Shown here: one piece after another, positions 44,396 through 55,103 of the stretch
Layout of the letters: each line of letters starts with the position of its first letter
How positions within the stretch are numbered: the first letter of the stretch is position 1
NCBI RefSeq assembly: GCF_006715305.1
Contig: NZ_VFMY01000001.1
Location: 1-64,000, forward strand
Reading direction: 5' to 3'
Origin: Arthrobacter sp. SLBN-100
GTDB lineage: Bacteria; Actinomycetota; Actinomycetes; Actinomycetales; Micrococcaceae
Length of the DNA: 64,000 nucleotides
Notes under the pieces: generated by a model
Databases searched by the model: none
The model's input: only the letters and a program-made list of their open reading frames with translations
Told to the model about the DNA's origin: nothing
Position numbers and translations under genes: made by a program

Positions 44396-45210
44396 TGCCG
44401 GTGCGGCTCGACCAGGCCTTGGTGGCCCGCGGCCTTGCCAGGTCCCGCACCCACGCCGCCTCGCTGATTGCCGAAGGAAAAGTCCGTTCAGCCGGCCAGG
44501 TGCTCAGCAAGGCATCACTCCAGGTCGCTGAAGACAGGGACCTTGTGGTCCGGCATGACGAGCAGGACACCTACGTGAGCCGGGCTGGGCACAAACTGGC
44601 CGGCGCCCTGGATGCGTTTCCCGAGGTGCTGCCCGCCGGAAAAAGGTGCCTCGACGCCGGCGCGTCCACGGGCGGCTTCACTGATGTCCTGCTCCGCCGG
44701 GGCGCCGCGCACGTGGTGGCGGTCGACGTCGGGCACGGCCAGCTGGTGCCGCAGCTGCGGGAAGATCCCCGCGTGGAAGTCCACGAGGGACTCAACGTGC
44801 GGTACATGTCGCCGGCGGACATCGGCGGCCCCGCAGCGCTGACCGTGGCCGACCTGTCCTTCATTTCGCTGACCCTGGTGGTCCGGCCCTTGGCGGAATG
44901 CACCGAACCCGGCGGCGACCTGGTGCTCATGGTGAAGCCGCAATTTGAGATCGGCAAGGACCGGCTGGGACGTACCGGAGTGGTGACGTCCGAGCGGGAG
45001 CGGCGGATGGCGGTGGAGAAAGTGGCCCGGGCTGCCCTCGACGCCGGCCTCGACCTGCGGGGCCTCGCACAGAGCCCGCTGCCCGGCCAGGACGGAAACG
45101 TCGAATACTTCCTGTGGATAAACCGCAGGAACAGCCAAGAGTTGCCTAAGATCGAAGAGCGAGACGCAGCCACCGCTGCCTTGCTCGGACGAATCTGGCA
45201 CAACCACTAG
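44395..45210 (+). CDS. tlyA: TlyA family rRNA (cytidine-2'-O)-methyltransferase
   Basis: A 271-residue protein. An N-terminal S4 domain (VRLDQALVARGLARSRTHAA) is followed by an FtsJ-like SAM domain (CLDAGASTGGFTDVLLRRGA). The K-D-K-E catalytic set seems present (D in VADLSFISL, K in LMVKPQFEIGK). In mycobacteria TlyA methylates 16S C1409 and 23S C1920 and makes ribosomes sensitive to capreomycin. Start overlaps the preceding stop (TGATG), so translation is coupled. nadK follows 13 bp later. Confidence 0.93.
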   Translation: MPVRLDQALVARGLARSRTHAASLIAEGKVRSAGQVLSKASLQVAEDRDLVVRHDEQDTYVSRAGHKLAGALDAFPEVLPAGKRCLDAGASTGGFTDVLLRRGAAHVVAVDVGHGQLVPQLREDPRVEVHEGLNVRYMSPADIGGPAALTVADLSFISLTLVVRPLAECTEPGGDLVLMVKPQFEIGKDRLGRTGVVTSERERRMAVEKVARAALDAGLDLRGLAQSPLPGQDGNVEYFLWINRRNSQELPKIEERDAATAALLGRIWHNH

Positions 45211-45223
45211 GGAGCGGAACCTG

Positions 45224-46249
45224 ATGAGCAGGCGTGTACTGGTCCTCGCCCACACCGGCCGCGAGGAATCACTGAAGGCCGCCTGGGAGGCCTGCGCCCA
45301 GCTGCAAGCCTCCGGCATCGTTCCGGTGATGCAGGACTCCGAACTGGGCGATATGGAACGCTTCTTCGGGCACCTTGCCCAGCCGGTGGAGGTGCTCCAC
45401 GACCACGTCCAGCTTCCGGACGTTGAACTGGTGATGGTCCTGGGCGGCGACGGCACCATCCTCCGCGCCGCCGAGCTGGTCCGCGAAGTTGACGTGCCCC
45501 TGCTGGGCGTGAACCTGGGCCATGTGGGCTTCCTCGCGGAGAGCGAGCGGGCGGACCTCGCGCAGACCGTTGAATGGATTGCCAGCCGGGACTACACGGT
45601 GGAAGAGCGAATGACCATCGACGTCCAGGTGTGGGTCCGCGGACAGAAAATCTGGCACACTTGGGCGCTGAACGAAGCAGCGATCGAAAAAGCCAACCGG
45701 GAACGCATGCTCGAAGTGGTTACGGAGGTGGACCAGCGTCCGCTGACCTCCTTTGGCTGCGACGGCATCGTCATGGCCACCCCTACCGGTTCCACCGCCT
45801 ATGCGTTTTCCGCCGGTGGCCCCGTGGTCTGGCCGGAGGTGGAGGCCCTGGTCATTGTGCCCATCAGCGCCCACGCGCTCTTCGCCAAGCCGCTGGTGGT
45901 CTCGCCCCGCTCACGCCTCGCCGTGGAAGTCCTGGGCCGTACCGATGCCCAGGGCGTCCTCTGGTGTGATGGCCGGCGGTCGGTGGACCTGCCGCCGGGT
46001 GCCCGCGTGGAAGTCACCAAATCAGCCACCCCCGTACGGCTGGCCCGCACCCACCAGACTCCGTTCTCGGCGCGGCTGGTGCGGAAGTTCGAACTGCCCA
46101 TCCACGGCTGGCGCGGCCCCGTCCCCAAGTCCGAAGCGATCCACACCGGCCCCATTCCCATTGTCCGGACGCCCCGCCCCATGCCGCCGCTTCAGGTGCC
46201 TGGCGGCGGGCAACCGGACAGCGATCCCGATCCCTCAACCGCAAAGTGA
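45224..46249 (+). CDS. nadK: NAD kinase
   Basis: A 341-residue ATP-dependent kinase making NADP. VMVLGGDGTILRAAELV is the GGDG motif, NLGHVGFLAE the second conserved loop, and ATPTGSTAYAFSAGGPVVWP the NAD site. The first 90 residues are a regular NadK fold. The C-terminus (about residues 290-341) is a polar Pro-rich extension. Order tlyA-nadK-recN is widely kept in bacteria. AGGGAGCG precedes the ATG. Confidence 0.96.
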   Translation: MSRRVLVLAHTGREESLKAAWEACAQLQASGIVPVMQDSELGDMERFFGHLAQPVEVLHDHVQLPDVELVMVLGGDGTILRAAELVREVDVPLLGVNLGHVGFLAESERADLAQTVEWIASRDYTVEERMTIDVQVWVRGQKIWHTWALNEAAIEKANRERMLEVVTEVDQRPLTSFGCDGIVMATPTGSTAYAFSAGGPVVWPEVEALVIVPISAHALFAKPLVVSPRSRLAVEVLGRTDAQGVLWCDGRRSVDLPPGARVEVTKSATPVRLARTHQTPFSARLVRKFELPIHGWRGPVPKSEAIHTGPIPIVRTPRPMPPLQVPGGGQPDSDPDPSTAK

Positions 46250-46252
46250 ACC

Positions 46253-47992
46253 ATGCTTGAAGAACTCAGAATCCGCGACCTGGGCGTCATCACTGACGCA
46301 ACACTGCCGCTGGGCCCCGGGCTGAGCGTGGTGACCGGCGAGACCGGCGCCGGCAAGACCATGGTGGTCACCGCCGTCGGCCTCCTCCTGGGTGCCCGCG
46401 CCGACGCCGGTGCCGTCCGGAGCGGAGCCAAAAGCGCAACGGCCGAGGCAGTGCTCAAGCTCGACGCCGGCCATCCCGCCATCGAGCGTGCTTTGGAAGC
46501 GGGTGCGGAGGCGGAAGAGTTCGACGGCGGCGCGGAACTGATCCTGGCCCGCCGGCTGGGTGCGGACGGACGCAGCCGCGCTTTCCTGGGCGGCAGGGCC
46601 GCCCCTGTGGGCGTCCTCGCTGAGATCGGCGAGACCCTGGTGGTGGTGCACGGCCAGTCGGACCAGATCAGGCTCAAGGGCGCCGCGGCCCAGCGCGGGG
46701 CGCTCGACAAGTTCGCCGGCGACGCCCTGGCCGGCCCGCTGGCGCGCTACCAGGAGCTGTACAACCACTGGAAATCCAGCCAGGCCGAGCTGGACACCCT
46801 GCGCAGCGCCGCCCGGGACCGGCTGCGGGAAGCAGAATCCCTGGAGACCGCCCTCGCCGAAATCGACGACGTGGATCCGCAGCCGGGGGAGGATGAGCTC
46901 CTTAAGGCAGAGGCAGTGAAGCTGGCCAATGTGGAGGAGTTGCGGATTGCCGCGAGCACGGCACATCAGGCGCTGATCGCGGAGGATTTTGGTGACGCAG
47001 GCGATGCCACCACGTTGGTGGACGCCGCCAAGCGGACGCTGGAGCACGTGGCAGAGCATGATGCCGAGCTCGGCTCTGCAGCAGCCCGCCTCGCCGAGGT
47101 GGGCTTCCTGCTGAACGATATCGCTACCGACCTGGCCAGCTACCAGGCCAGCCTGGACACGGAGGGGCCGGAACGGCTCGCGGAAATCGAGGACCGGCGG
47201 GCCGTCCTGGCCAAGCTGATCCGCAAGTACGCCCCGTCCATCGACGAAGTGCTGGAGTGGGCGGAAAAGGCCCGTGTGCGCTTCGATGAACTGCAGGACG
47301 ATTCAACGCGGATCGAAACCCTGGAAGCTGAAGTGGTCCGGGCGGAGGCGGACCTGCAGAAGCAGGCGGCCGCCATCAGCAAGATCAGGGCCAAGGCCGC
47401 CAAGGAACTTTCGTCCCGGGTCAGCGCCGAGCTGAAGGCCCTCGCCATGGCCGATGCCACCCTGGTGATCAAGCTCGAGACCACCGGCCAGCTGGGACCG
47501 TACGGCGGGGACGAGATCAGCTTCCTGCTGCAGCCGCACTCCGGTGCCCCGGCCAGGCCGTTGGGCAAGGGGGCCTCCGGTGGTGAACTCTCGCGGGTCA
47601 TGCTGGCCATCGAAGTGGTGCTGGCCGCCGTGGATCCCGTCCCCACGTTCGTCTTTGACGAGGTGGACGCAGGAGTGGGCGGACGTGCCGCCGTCGAGAT
47701 CGGCCGCCGGCTGGCCATGCTGGCCCGGCACGTGCAGGTGCTGGTGGTAACGCACCTGCCGCAGGTGGCCGCCTTCGCGGACCAGCACATCACCGTCACC
47801 AAAACCTCCGTCAGGGGAGCCGACGGCAAGACAGCCACCGGATTCACCTCAAGTGATGTCCGCCTCCTCGATGGCCCCGAGCGGGTCCGTGAGCTGGCCC
47901 GCATGCTGGCCGGCCAGGAGGACTCGGAATCTGCCCGCGCGCACGCGCAGGAACTCCTGGACGACGCGAAACTCCTGCCACAGCGGGCCTGA
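46253..47992 (+). CDS. recN: DNA repair protein RecN
   Basis: A 579-residue SMC-like ATPase for double-strand break repair. Walker [10 protein letters not shown] lies at residues 28-36; a long coiled coil with an interruption fills the middle; the C-terminal part has [20 protein letters not shown] (signature) and [19 protein letters not shown] (Walker B). It begins 3 bp after nadK. No SOS box is visible in front because the gene is inside nadK's transcript; damage control may act elsewhere. Confidence 0.96.
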   Translation: MLEELRIRDLGVITDATLPLGPGLSVVTGETGAGKTMVVTAVGLLLGARADAGAVRSGAKSATAEAVLKLDAGHPAIERALEAGAEAEEFDGGAELILARRLGADGRSRAFLGGRAAPVGVLAEIGETLVVVHGQSDQIRLKGAAAQRGALDKFAGDALAGPLARYQELYNHWKSSQAELDTLRSAARDRLREAESLETALAEIDDVDPQPGEDELLKAEAVKLANVEELRIAASTAHQALIAEDFGDAGDATTLVDAAKRTLEHVAEHDAELGSAAARLAEVGFLLNDIATDLASYQASLDTEGPERLAEIEDRRAVLAKLIRKYAPSIDEVLEWAEKARVRFDELQDDSTRIETLEAEVVRAEADLQKQAAAISKIRAKAAKELSSRVSAELKALAMADATLVIKLETTGQLGPYGGDEISFLLQPHSGAPARPLGKGASGGELSRVMLAIEVVLAAVDPVPTFVFDEVDAGVGGRAAVEIGRRLAMLARHVQVLVVTHLPQVAAFADQHITVTKTSVRGADGKTATGFTSSDVRLLDGPERVRELARMLAGQEDSESARAHAQELLDDAKLLPQRA

Positions 47993-48113
47993 TTGCGTCC
48001 AACGTTCCAGCCAGGCGTCTGCAAGCAGCGGCCACCCCTTGCTTCCCGCACGGCCGGACCCGCAGACTGGATCATTTGGGGAACAGTTTCCCGACCCGTG
48101 GAAGGCTCTTTTG

Positions 48114-49883
48114 ATGATAGGCTCGAATTCCGTGGTGCAGCGATCAAATTCCCGTGTAAATTCCCGGTTCCCGGGCTCGTCCAAGACGACCAAACACATC
48201 TTCGTAACCGGTGGTGTGGCGTCCTCGCTCGGTAAGGGACTGACGGCATCAAGCCTCGGTCATCTGCTGCGGGCACGCGGCCTGTCTGTAACTATGCAGA
48301 AGCTCGATCCCTACCTGAACGTGGATCCGGGCACGATGAACCCCTTCCAGCACGGCGAAGTCTTCGTCACGGACGACGGTGCCGAAACGGACCTGGACAT
48401 CGGACACTACGAGCGCTTCCTCGACGAAAACCTTGAGGGTTCGGCCAACGTGACCACCGGCCAGGTCTACTCCACCGTCATCGCCAAGGAACGCCGCGGC
48501 GAATACCTGGGCGACACCGTTCAGGTCATCCCGCACATCACCGATGAGATCAAGCGCCGCATGCGCCTGCCCGCTGAAGGCAAGAACGCCCCGGACGTCA
48601 TCATCACCGAAATCGGCGGCACCGTTGGCGACATCGAATCCCAGCCGTTCCTCGAAGCGGCCCGCCAGGTCCGCCAGGATATTGGCCGGACCAACGTCTT
48701 CTTCCTGCACGTCTCGCTGGTTCCGTACATCGGGCCGTCCCAGGAACTGAAGACCAAGCCCACCCAGCACTCCGTCGCCGCACTGCGCTCCATCGGCATC
48801 CAGCCCGAAGCGATCGTGATCCGCTCAGACCGTGAAGTGCCGGACGCCATGCGGGAAAAGATCGGCCGGATGTGCGACGTCGATATCGACGCCGTGGTCA
48901 ACGCCGCCGATGCGCCCAGCATCTACGACATCCCCAAGACCCTGCACACCCAGGGCCTGGACTCTTACATCGTGCGGGCCTTGGACCTGCCCTTCAAGGA
49001 CGTGGACTGGACCAGCTGGGACAAGCTCCTGGAGGCAGTCCACCACCCCAAGCACCACGTGGAAATCGCGCTCGTTGGCAAGTACATCGACCTGCCGGAC
49101 GCCTACCTGTCCGTGACCGAGGCCCTGCGCGCCGGCGGTTTCGCCAATGACACCAAGGTCAAGATCCGCTGGGTCCCCTCGGACGAATGCGAAACCCGCG
49201 AAGGCGCCGTCAAGGCCCTGGACGGCGTCGACGCCATCTGCGTCCCCGGCGGCTTCGGCATCCGCGGGCTCGAGGGCAAGCTCGGCGCGCTGAAGTTCGC
49301 CCGCGAAACCAAGCTGCCGGTCCTGGGACTTTGCCTGGGCCTGCAGTGCATGGTCATCGAGTACGCCCGCAACGTGGTGGGTCTGGAAGGCGCGTCCTCC
49401 AGCGAATTCGAGCCGGATTCCAAGTACCCCGTCATCGCCACCATGGAAGAGCAGCTGGAGTTTGTTGAGGGCCGCGGCGACCTGGGCGGCACCATGCGCC
49501 TGGGCCTCTACGAAGCCAAACTGGACGAAGGCTCCGTCATCGCCAAAACCTACGGCAAGACCACTGTGAGCGAACGCCACCGCCACCGCTACGAAGTGAA
49601 CAACAAGTACCGCGACCAGATCGCGGCCGAAGGGCTCGTTTTCTCCGGCACGTCTCCGGACGGCAAGCTCGTGGAGTTCGTCGAGCTGCCCGCGGAAGTC
49701 CACCCGTACTACGTGGCCACCCAGGCGCACCCTGAGCTGAGCTCGCGCCCCACCCGCCCGCACCCGCTGTTCGCCGGCCTCGTCAAGGCCGCCCTGGACC
49801 ACCAGGCAGGCTCCGACACGGCCCTCGCCCCGGGGGCTGGTGTTTCCGAGGCCGCGCCGTCCGGTACGGTAGCCGCTAAGTAG
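48114..49883 (+). CDS. pyrG: CTP synthase
   Basis: A 589-residue two-domain enzyme. [20 protein letters not shown] is the ATP P-loop of the synthase domain (about 25-300); [18 protein letters not shown] contains the glutaminase Cys and [15 protein letters not shown] the His. It amidates UTP to CTP. The start is uncertain: ATG at 48114 has GGAAGG upstream, while TAGGCT at 48118-48123 would fit a leaderless start at the GTG at 48132. The first 20 residues ([19 protein letters not shown]) are polar and basic, an extension before the family core. Confidence 0.95.
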   Translation: MIGSNSVVQRSNSRVNSRFPGSSKTTKHIFVTGGVASSLGKGLTASSLGHLLRARGLSVTMQKLDPYLNVDPGTMNPFQHGEVFVTDDGAETDLDIGHYERFLDENLEGSANVTTGQVYSTVIAKERRGEYLGDTVQVIPHITDEIKRRMRLPAEGKNAPDVIITEIGGTVGDIESQPFLEAARQVRQDIGRTNVFFLHVSLVPYIGPSQELKTKPTQHSVAALRSIGIQPEAIVIRSDREVPDAMREKIGRMCDVDIDAVVNAADAPSIYDIPKTLHTQGLDSYIVRALDLPFKDVDWTSWDKLLEAVHHPKHHVEIALVGKYIDLPDAYLSVTEALRAGGFANDTKVKIRWVPSDECETREGAVKALDGVDAICVPGGFGIRGLEGKLGALKFARETKLPVLGLCLGLQCMVIEYARNVVGLEGASSSEFEPDSKYPVIATMEEQLEFVEGRGDLGGTMRLGLYEAKLDEGSVIAKTYGKTTVSERHRHRYEVNNKYRDQIAAEGLVFSGTSPDGKLVEFVELPAEVHPYYVATQAHPELSSRPTRPHPLFAGLVKAALDHQAGSDTALAPGAGVSEAAPSGTVAAK

Positions 49884-49909
49884 TTCCGCACGAAATAAAG
49901 GACGGCGCG

Positions 49910-50569
49910 ATGCCCGGTACACACGAAGCCACCCATGTAGCAAAGGTTTCGGATGCACCGAGCCCGCGCCGTCTTGTGTCCAGCGAGAAGGTGTACGAAG
50001 GCCGGATCTGGGATGTGGTCAGCGATACCTTCCAGCTGCAGGAAACAGGCGAGGCCCTCACCAGGGACTATATCGACCACCCTGGCGCCGTTGCCGTCCT
50101 GCCCATGAATAACGACGGCGAGATCCTCCTCCTCAAGCAGTACCGGCACCCCGTGGGCATGGACCTCTGGGAGATCCCGGCCGGACTGCTGGACGTTGAA
50201 GGCGAGGACTTCCAGGTGGGTGCGGCACGCGAGCTTGCCGAAGAGGCTGATCTTGCCGCCGGCACTTGGAATGTCCTGGCTGACGTCTTCAACTCCCCGG
50301 GTTCCTCCAGCGAGGCCATCAGGATCTATCTCGCCCGCGACCTCACGGAAGTACCGCACCATGAGCGGCACGAGCGGATCCACGAGGAAGCCGAAATCGA
50401 ATTCCATTGGATCGGCCTGGACGACGCCGTGGAGTCCGTGCTGGCCGGCCGCCTCCACAACCCGTCTGCCGTCGTCGGGATCCTTGCCGCGGCCGCTGCG
50501 CGGGCTGACGGCTTTGCCGGGCTCCGGCCGGCGGACGCGCCCTGGCCCGAGCACCCCAGCCAGCGCTGA
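49910..50569 (+). CDS. Nudix hydrolase, ADP-ribose pyrophosphatase-like
   Basis: A 219-residue protein with the Nudix region [24 protein letters not shown]; the GU pair at the end of the box is replaced by AD, a small departure. The lead-in [18 protein letters not shown] is typical of ADP-ribose pyrophosphatases (the YQYRxA-type motif). It would split ADP-ribose to AMP and ribose 5-phosphate. AAAGGA precedes the ATG. It overlaps xerD by one base (TGATG), the order Rv1700-Rv1701 known from mycobacteria. Confidence 0.88.
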   Translation: MPGTHEATHVAKVSDAPSPRRLVSSEKVYEGRIWDVVSDTFQLQETGEALTRDYIDHPGAVAVLPMNNDGEILLLKQYRHPVGMDLWEIPAGLLDVEGEDFQVGAARELAEEADLAAGTWNVLADVFNSPGSSSEAIRIYLARDLTEVPHHERHERIHEEAEIEFHWIGLDDAVESVLAGRLHNPSAVVGILAAAAARADGFAGLRPADAPWPEHPSQR

Positions 50570-51612
50570 TGGTCCCCGGTCCTTCCGCTGAACTGGCTCC
50601 CGCCGGTGTGGCCCCCCGCGCCGATCCGGAACAAGCCGGCCCAGGCAAGGTTTCCGGTTCCGTGCCCCCGTCACCGCCAACGGCGATCGACCGCGGCATC
50701 ACCGACTACCTCCAGCACATGGGGGTGGAACGGGGACTGGCTGCCAATACCCTCGCGGCGTACCGCAGGGACCTGGCCCGGTACTCCCGTTACCTGGCAG
50801 CCGCAGGCTGCGGCCGCCCCGAAGACATCACCCGGCACCACGTCACCGGGTACGTCCGTGCCTTGGCGGACGGGTCCGACGGCGGCACAGCCTTGGGTGT
50901 GCGGTCTGCGGCGAGGACCGTGGTGGCCGTGCGGGGCCTGCATAAGTTTTGGGCCCTGGAAGGGTTCACGACGACGGACCCCGCCAGCGACGTCCACCCG
51001 CCCATGCCTGGAAAACGGCTGCCCAAAGCCATCAGCGTGGGCGAGGTCACCAGGATCCTGGAGGCGGCCGGCACCGATACCGCTACCGGCCTGCGGGACC
51101 GCGCCCTGCTGGAGTTCCTCTACTCCACCGGTGCCCGTATCAGCGAGGCTGTTGGCCTGGACGTGGACGACATCTCCCTCCAGGAGGCGGAAACCGGGCC
51201 GGCGATCGTACGGCTCTTTGGCAAGGGTTCCAAGGAACGGCTGGTGCCGCTGGGGTCCTACGGGGCCAGGGCTCTGGACGCCTACCTGATCCGCGGCCGT
51301 CCGCTGCTGGCAGCCAAGGGTAAAGGGACGCCGGCGTTGTTCCTGAATGCGCGCGGCGGCCGGATCAGCCGCCAGAGTGCGTGGACCATCCTCAAGGCTG
51401 CGGCCGGGAAGGCCAACATCACCAAAGAAGTCTCACCACACACCCTCCGGCACTCCTTCGCCACGCACCTGCTCGAAGGCGGCGCCGATGTCCGTGTGGT
51501 CCAGGAGCTGCTGGGCCACGCCTCAGTGACAACCACCCAGGTGTACACCCTGGTGACAGCGGACACCCTGCGGGAAATCTATGCAGCAGCGCACCCTCGG
51601 GCGTTGGGCTGA
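50569..51612 (+). CDS. xerD: Site-specific tyrosine recombinase XerD
   Basis: A 347-residue recombinase that resolves chromosome dimers at dif with Xer[21 protein letters not shown] is the N-terminal SAM-like domain. The catalytic set is visible: R in [14 protein letters not shown] in [27 protein letters not shown] (H-x2-R), H in [16 protein letters not shown] and the nucleophile Tyr in QVYT. The first 35 residues are Pro/Ala-rich and not part of the domain; a later start is possible. In mycobacteria parA-scpAB follow within a few genes; here a 10-kb block intervenes. Confidence 0.95.
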   Translation: MVPGPSAELAPAGVAPRADPEQAGPGKVSGSVPPSPPTAIDRGITDYLQHMGVERGLAANTLAAYRRDLARYSRYLAAAGCGRPEDITRHHVTGYVRALADGSDGGTALGVRSAARTVVAVRGLHKFWALEGFTTTDPASDVHPPMPGKRLPKAISVGEVTRILEAAGTDTATGLRDRALLEFLYSTGARISEAVGLDVDDISLQEAETGPAIVRLFGKGSKERLVPLGSYGARALDAYLIRGRPLLAAKGKGTPALFLNARGGRISRQSAWTILKAAAGKANITKEVSPHTLRHSFATHLLEGGADVRVVQELLGHASVTTTQVYTLVTADTLREIYAAAHPRALG

Positions 51613-51661
51613 AGATACCCACGAACATATTGGGCCGCGTGGAAATACTTCCCGGGGGCAG

Positions 51662-52351
51662 CTAGAGCAGCGCCTCGATGGTCAGTTCCACCGGGCCCAG
51701 CAGGAAAGCCAGCACCGATGTGCCCATCCCGGCGAGCAACATCAGGCCAGGATGCGCCAAGCCAATCACTACCTGGCGCAGCCGTGGGCGGCCGCGGAGG
51801 AACGATTTCGGCACCCGCGAGAGCGTGGGGATCTGCCGCCAGCCGCGAAGCCTCCGCAGGAACCAGGCGCACCTGGCAACAAACGCGAGCCACAGGACGG
51901 CGACCACCAGTGGAACCAGGGCCGCCATCAGGTTGAAACCCAGGGCGGTCACTTCCCGCTCGGAGTCACCCGCCAGGGCTTGGATGGTGGTGGAGATGGA
52001 CGCGCTCAAAACTACCGATATGGCCCACACCATGAATGCCGCAATGAGCGCCAGGAAACGCACGAAGAACAGGCCCAAAACCGATTCCCGGCCGGCCTTC
52101 ACTTGCTGCCGCGGAGTCACGTGCAGCACGGCCAGGGTGCTGAGCAGCGTGGGCAGGGCAGCCGCGGCCACCAGCAGATACCACGTCCAGCCTGCCAGGC
52201 CCACGAATTCGTCCGTCACAATGAGCACTGTCCAGAAACCGGCCCAGGCCCAGCCCCAGTACAAAGGGTTGCGCACCAGCCATTCCGGCAGGCGGGTGTC
52301 AATGGCGGAGATGCGGGCCGGCCGTATCCCGTCTGCAGTTTCGGGAGTCAC
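51662..52351 (-). CDS. Integral membrane protein, unknown function
   Basis: A 229-residue protein with about six hydrophobic segments (among them YWGWAWAGFWTVLIV, WTWYLLVAAAALPTLLSTLA, VLGLFFVRFLALIAAFMVWA, LMAALVPLVVAVLWLAFVA and GLMLLAGMGTSVLAFLLGPV). A basic cytoplasmic loop lies near RRLRGWRQIPTLSR. No family was recognised. It is convergent with xerD and divergent from the Nudix at 52427, and it marks the left end of the block between xerD and parA. Confidence 0.72.
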   Translation of the reverse strand: MTPETADGIRPARISAIDTRLPEWLVRNPLYWGWAWAGFWTVLIVTDEFVGLAGWTWYLLVAAAALPTLLSTLAVLHVTPRQQVKAGRESVLGLFFVRFLALIAAFMVWAISVVLSASISTTIQALAGDSEREVTALGFNLMAALVPLVVAVLWLAFVARCAWFLRRLRGWRQIPTLSRVPKSFLRGRPRLRQVVIGLAHPGLMLLAGMGTSVLAFLLGPVELTIEALL

Positions 52352-52413
52352 ACGTAGAGCTTGGCATATTCATCACCCCCAGGCGCTTTCTCGCTGACAA
52401 CTCCCGGACCACA

Positions 52414-52419
52414 TAGGCT
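52414..52419 (+). promoter_or_regulatory. -10 element TAGGCT, predicted leaderless start
   Basis: TAGGCT ends seven nucleotides before the ATG at 52427, with no ribosome binding site. CTGACA at 52394 is a possible but badly spaced -35 (14 bp). Confidence 0.5.
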
Positions 52420-52426
52420 AGGGCGC

Positions 52427-52909
52427 ATGACTGCAGCACGGGTTACTCTCTGCTTCCTGCTCCGTGAGCTGGACGGTGCTTCCCAGGTCCTGCTGGGTCT
52501 GAAGAAGACCGGCTTCGGGCGGGGAAAGATCGTTGGCATCGGTGGCCACGTCGAAGCGGGGGAGGGCGACGCCGAAGCCGTGATCCGCGAGGTGCGGGAA
52601 GAGGCCGACATCGGGATCCGGCACGAAGACCTGCGGGACGCGGGCGTTGTGCGCTTCGTGTTTCCTGCTAAACCGGAGTGGGACATGGACACGCGGCTGT
52701 TCACTGCCGTCAGCTGGGAAGGCGAGCCCACCGAGAGCGCCGAGATTGCTCCGGCCTGGTTCGACACTGCCAGCTTGCCGGTGGACCGCATGTGGCAGGA
52801 CGCCGACCACTGGCTGCCGGTAGTCCTGGAGGGCGGCAGGGTCAACATCGTGGTCACCATGGACAATGACAACGAAGCCGTTGCCTCCTCGGAAAGCCTT
52901 CTTTTCTGA
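52427..52909 (+). CDS. Nudix hydrolase, 8-oxo-dGTP diphosphatase-like
   Basis: A 160-residue Nudix protein with IGGHVEAGEGDAEAVIREVREEADIGI; the box fits except for the final residues (AD instead of xG). RVTLCFLLRELDGASQVLLG and VRFVFPAKPEWDMDTRLF resemble human MTH1-type enzymes, for which oxidised purine nucleotides are the substrates. A sanitising role is likely but only inferred. It is convergent with prpC across a hairpin. Confidence 0.85.
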   Translation: MTAARVTLCFLLRELDGASQVLLGLKKTGFGRGKIVGIGGHVEAGEGDAEAVIREVREEADIGIRHEDLRDAGVVRFVFPAKPEWDMDTRLFTAVSWEGEPTESAEIAPAWFDTASLPVDRMWQDADHWLPVVLEGGRVNIVVTMDNDNEAVASSESLLF

Positions 52910-52947
52910 ACCAAGGGCTGCTCTGAACCAGGGCCGCCGGACTATCG

Positions 52948-52977
52948 CGGCCCGGCCACCGTGAGGTGACCGGGCCG
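52948..52977. terminator. Terminator hairpin between convergent Nudix and prpC
   Basis: CGGCCCGG at 52948-52955 pairs with CCGGGCCG at 52970-52977; the inner CACC/GGTG pairs extend the stem around a GTGA loop. Confidence 0.8.
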
Positions 52978-53003
52978 GCGTCGTGCTTTCAGCAAAAGCC
53001 TGC

Positions 53004-54143
53004 CTACGGAACGTGCCGTTCCTCCGGGCCCACGTATTCGCTCAGCGGTCGGATCAGCGAGTTGGCGTCCAACTGCTCCATGATGTGCGCCGTCCACCCG
53101 GTGATGCGGCTGGCCACAAACAAGGGAGTGAACGTGGCCGTGTCGAAGCCCATGAGGTGGTAGGTGGGGCCGGCAGGATAATCCAGGTTCGGTTTGATTC
53201 CCTTGGCCTCGTCCATGGCCGTCTCCAGGCCGTTGTACAGCCCCAGCAGCTCGGGCCGGCCGTAGTGGGCAATCATCTTGTCCAGGGCTGCCTTCATGGT
53301 GGGCACGCGGGAGTCGCCGTGCTTGTAGACGCGGTGGCCGAACCCCATGACCTTCTTTTTCTGCGCCAGTGCGTTTTCCATCCATGTTTTGGCCCGGGCC
53401 GCCGCTTCCTCGAGGGTTTCCTGCGGGCGGATGCCGATCTCGTCGAAGGTGTGCATCACGGCCTCGTTGGCGCCGCCGTGCAGCGGGCCCTTCAAGGCGC
53501 CAATCGCCCCGGTGACCGCCGAGTGGAGATCCGCGAGGGTAGAGGTGATGACCCGGGCGGTGAAGGTGGACGCGTTGAAGGAGTGTTCCGCGTAGAGGAT
53601 CATCGATACGTTGAAGGCCTCCACCACCTCCGGCACCTGTTCCTCGCCGAAAGCCATCCACAGGAAGTTGGCCGAATAGCCAAGGTCGTTACGCGGCTCA
53701 ATGACGCCCTGCCCGTGGCGTCGCCGCTGGTCGTAGGCCACCACGGCCGGCATGGCAGCAAACAGGTCAATGGCTTTGGCCATGTTGGCCTCGCGCGAGG
53801 AATCTTCGGCCAGGGCGTGCCGGGCGCCCAACACCGAGGCCGCCGTCCGGCACACGTCCATGGGATGGGACGTCTCCGGGAGTACATCGATGACCTGCTT
53901 GACCACCGGATCCAGAGAACGGCCGGCCCGCTCGCGGGCAGTGAACTCCGCCAGCTGCTCCTGGCCGGGCAGCTCACCGTTCCAGAGCAGGTAGGCCACC
54001 TCTTCAAAACTGCACTTTGCGGCGAGCTCCTGGACGGGGTAGCCCCTGTACAGCAGGGAGTTGGTGTCCGGGTTGACCTTGGAGACTGACGTGTAGTCGA
54101 CCACGACGCCGTCAAGACCCTTTTTGATGTCCTTTTCAGCCAT
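53004..54143 (-). CDS. prpC: 2-methylcitrate synthase / citrate synthase
   Basis: A 379-residue citrate synthase-fold enzyme condensing propionyl-CoA with oxaloacetate. LKGPLHGGANEAVMHTFDEI and VMGFGHRVYKHGDSRVPTM hold the two catalytic His regions, and WTAHIMEQLDANSLIRPLSE the C-terminal substrate loop. Assignment to the methylcitrate branch rests on the short N-terminus (LDGVVVDYTSVSKVN) and on prpB and prpD upstream. GAAGGAG precedes the ATG. Last gene of gntR-prpD-prpB-prpC. Confidence 0.93.
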   Translation of the reverse strand: MAEKDIKKGLDGVVVDYTSVSKVNPDTNSLLYRGYPVQELAAKCSFEEVAYLLWNGELPGQEQLAEFTARERAGRSLDPVVKQVIDVLPETSHPMDVCRTAASVLGARHALAEDSSREANMAKAIDLFAAMPAVVAYDQRRRHGQGVIEPRNDLGYSANFLWMAFGEEQVPEVVEAFNVSMILYAEHSFNASTFTARVITSTLADLHSAVTGAIGALKGPLHGGANEAVMHTFDEIGIRPQETLEEAAARAKTWMENALAQKKKVMGFGHRVYKHGDSRVPTMKAALDKMIAHYGRPELLGLYNGLETAMDEAKGIKPNLDYPAGPTYHLMGFDTATFTPLFVASRITGWTAHIMEQLDANSLIRPLSEYVGPEERHVP

Positions 54144-54200
54144 GCTGAAACTCCTTCGTTCCTGTCGCCTGTTGTACCGGCGGTACCGGCGCGGTTTTCC

Positions 54201-55103
54201 CTACTCCCCGGGGACCCGGAAATTGAACACTCCGCTGTCGAAGCGGTTGTAGCCTTCGTAGTCAACAAGATCGTATAGGCGTGCGCGGGTCAGCATGCTG
54301 CCAACCTGCGCCTCCTGCGTGCCCTCAGCCATAATCGATTCCAGCGTACGCTCGGCAGCACCCATGGCACTACGCAGTAGCGTCACCGGATAAATCACCA
54401 TGTTCACGCCGGCGTCCTGAAGCTGTTGTGTGGTGAACAAAGCGCTCTTGCCGAACTCGGTCATGTTGGCCAGGATGGGCACCTCCACGGCGCTGCGGAT
54501 GGCCTGGAATTCCTGCAGGTTGGCCATCGCCTCGGGGAAAATGGCGTCGGCACCGGCCTCCACGAGTGCCCGGGCCCGGTCCTGCGCAGCGGCCAGCCCC
54601 TCCACGGCCCGGACGTCGGTACGGGCCATGATCAGGAAGTTCGGGTCGCGGCGGGCGTCCGCGGCGGCGCGGATGCGTTTCGTGGCTGTCTCAAGGTCCA
54701 CCACGTTCTTTCCGTCGAGGTGGCCGCAGCGCTTGGGGTTGAACTGGTCCTCGATGTGCAGTCCGGCCAGGCCGGCGTTTTCGATTTCCTGGACGGTGCG
54801 GGCCACGTTCATCGGTTCTCCGAAGCCGGTGTCGGCGTCCACGATGGCGGGCAGGTCGGTCATCCGGGCGATCTGCCCGGCCCTGGTGGCCACCTCGGTG
54901 AGGGTGGTCAGGCCGATGTCGGGCAGGCCAAGATCATTGGCCAGGACCGCGCCGGAGATGTAGACCCCGGCAAAGCCCTTCTCCTCGATCAGCCGGGCCG
55001 AGAGCGGGTTGAACGCGCCCGGGAACTGGGCGATGGTGCCCGACGCGAGCAGTTCGCGGAACCGGATGCGTTTCTGTTCGGGGGTGGTTTTGGAGTACAG
55101 CAT
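54201..55103 (-). CDS. prpB: Methylisocitrate lyase
   Basis: A 300-residue member of the isocitrate lyase/PEP mutase family. FNPKRCGHLDGKNVVDLE carries the KRCGH signature with the catalytic Cys; DTGFGEPMNVARTVQEIENA is the metal region. It splits 2-methylisocitrate into pyruvate and succinate. Start codon and prpD stop overlap (TGATG). prpC follows after 57 bp with its own ribosome binding site and an inverted repeat (GTACCGGCGGTACCGG) between. Confidence 0.95.
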   Translation of the reverse strand: MLYSKTTPEQKRIRFRELLASGTIAQFPGAFNPLSARLIEEKGFAGVYISGAVLANDLGLPDIGLTTLTEVATRAGQIARMTDLPAIVDADTGFGEPMNVARTVQEIENAGLAGLHIEDQFNPKRCGHLDGKNVVDLETATKRIRAAADARRDPNFLIMARTDVRAVEGLAAAQDRARALVEAGADAIFPEAMANLQEFQAIRSAVEVPILANMTEFGKSALFTTQQLQDAGVNMVIYPVTLLRSAMGAAERTLESIMAEGTQEAQVGSMLTRARLYDLVDYEGYNRFDSGVFNFRVPGE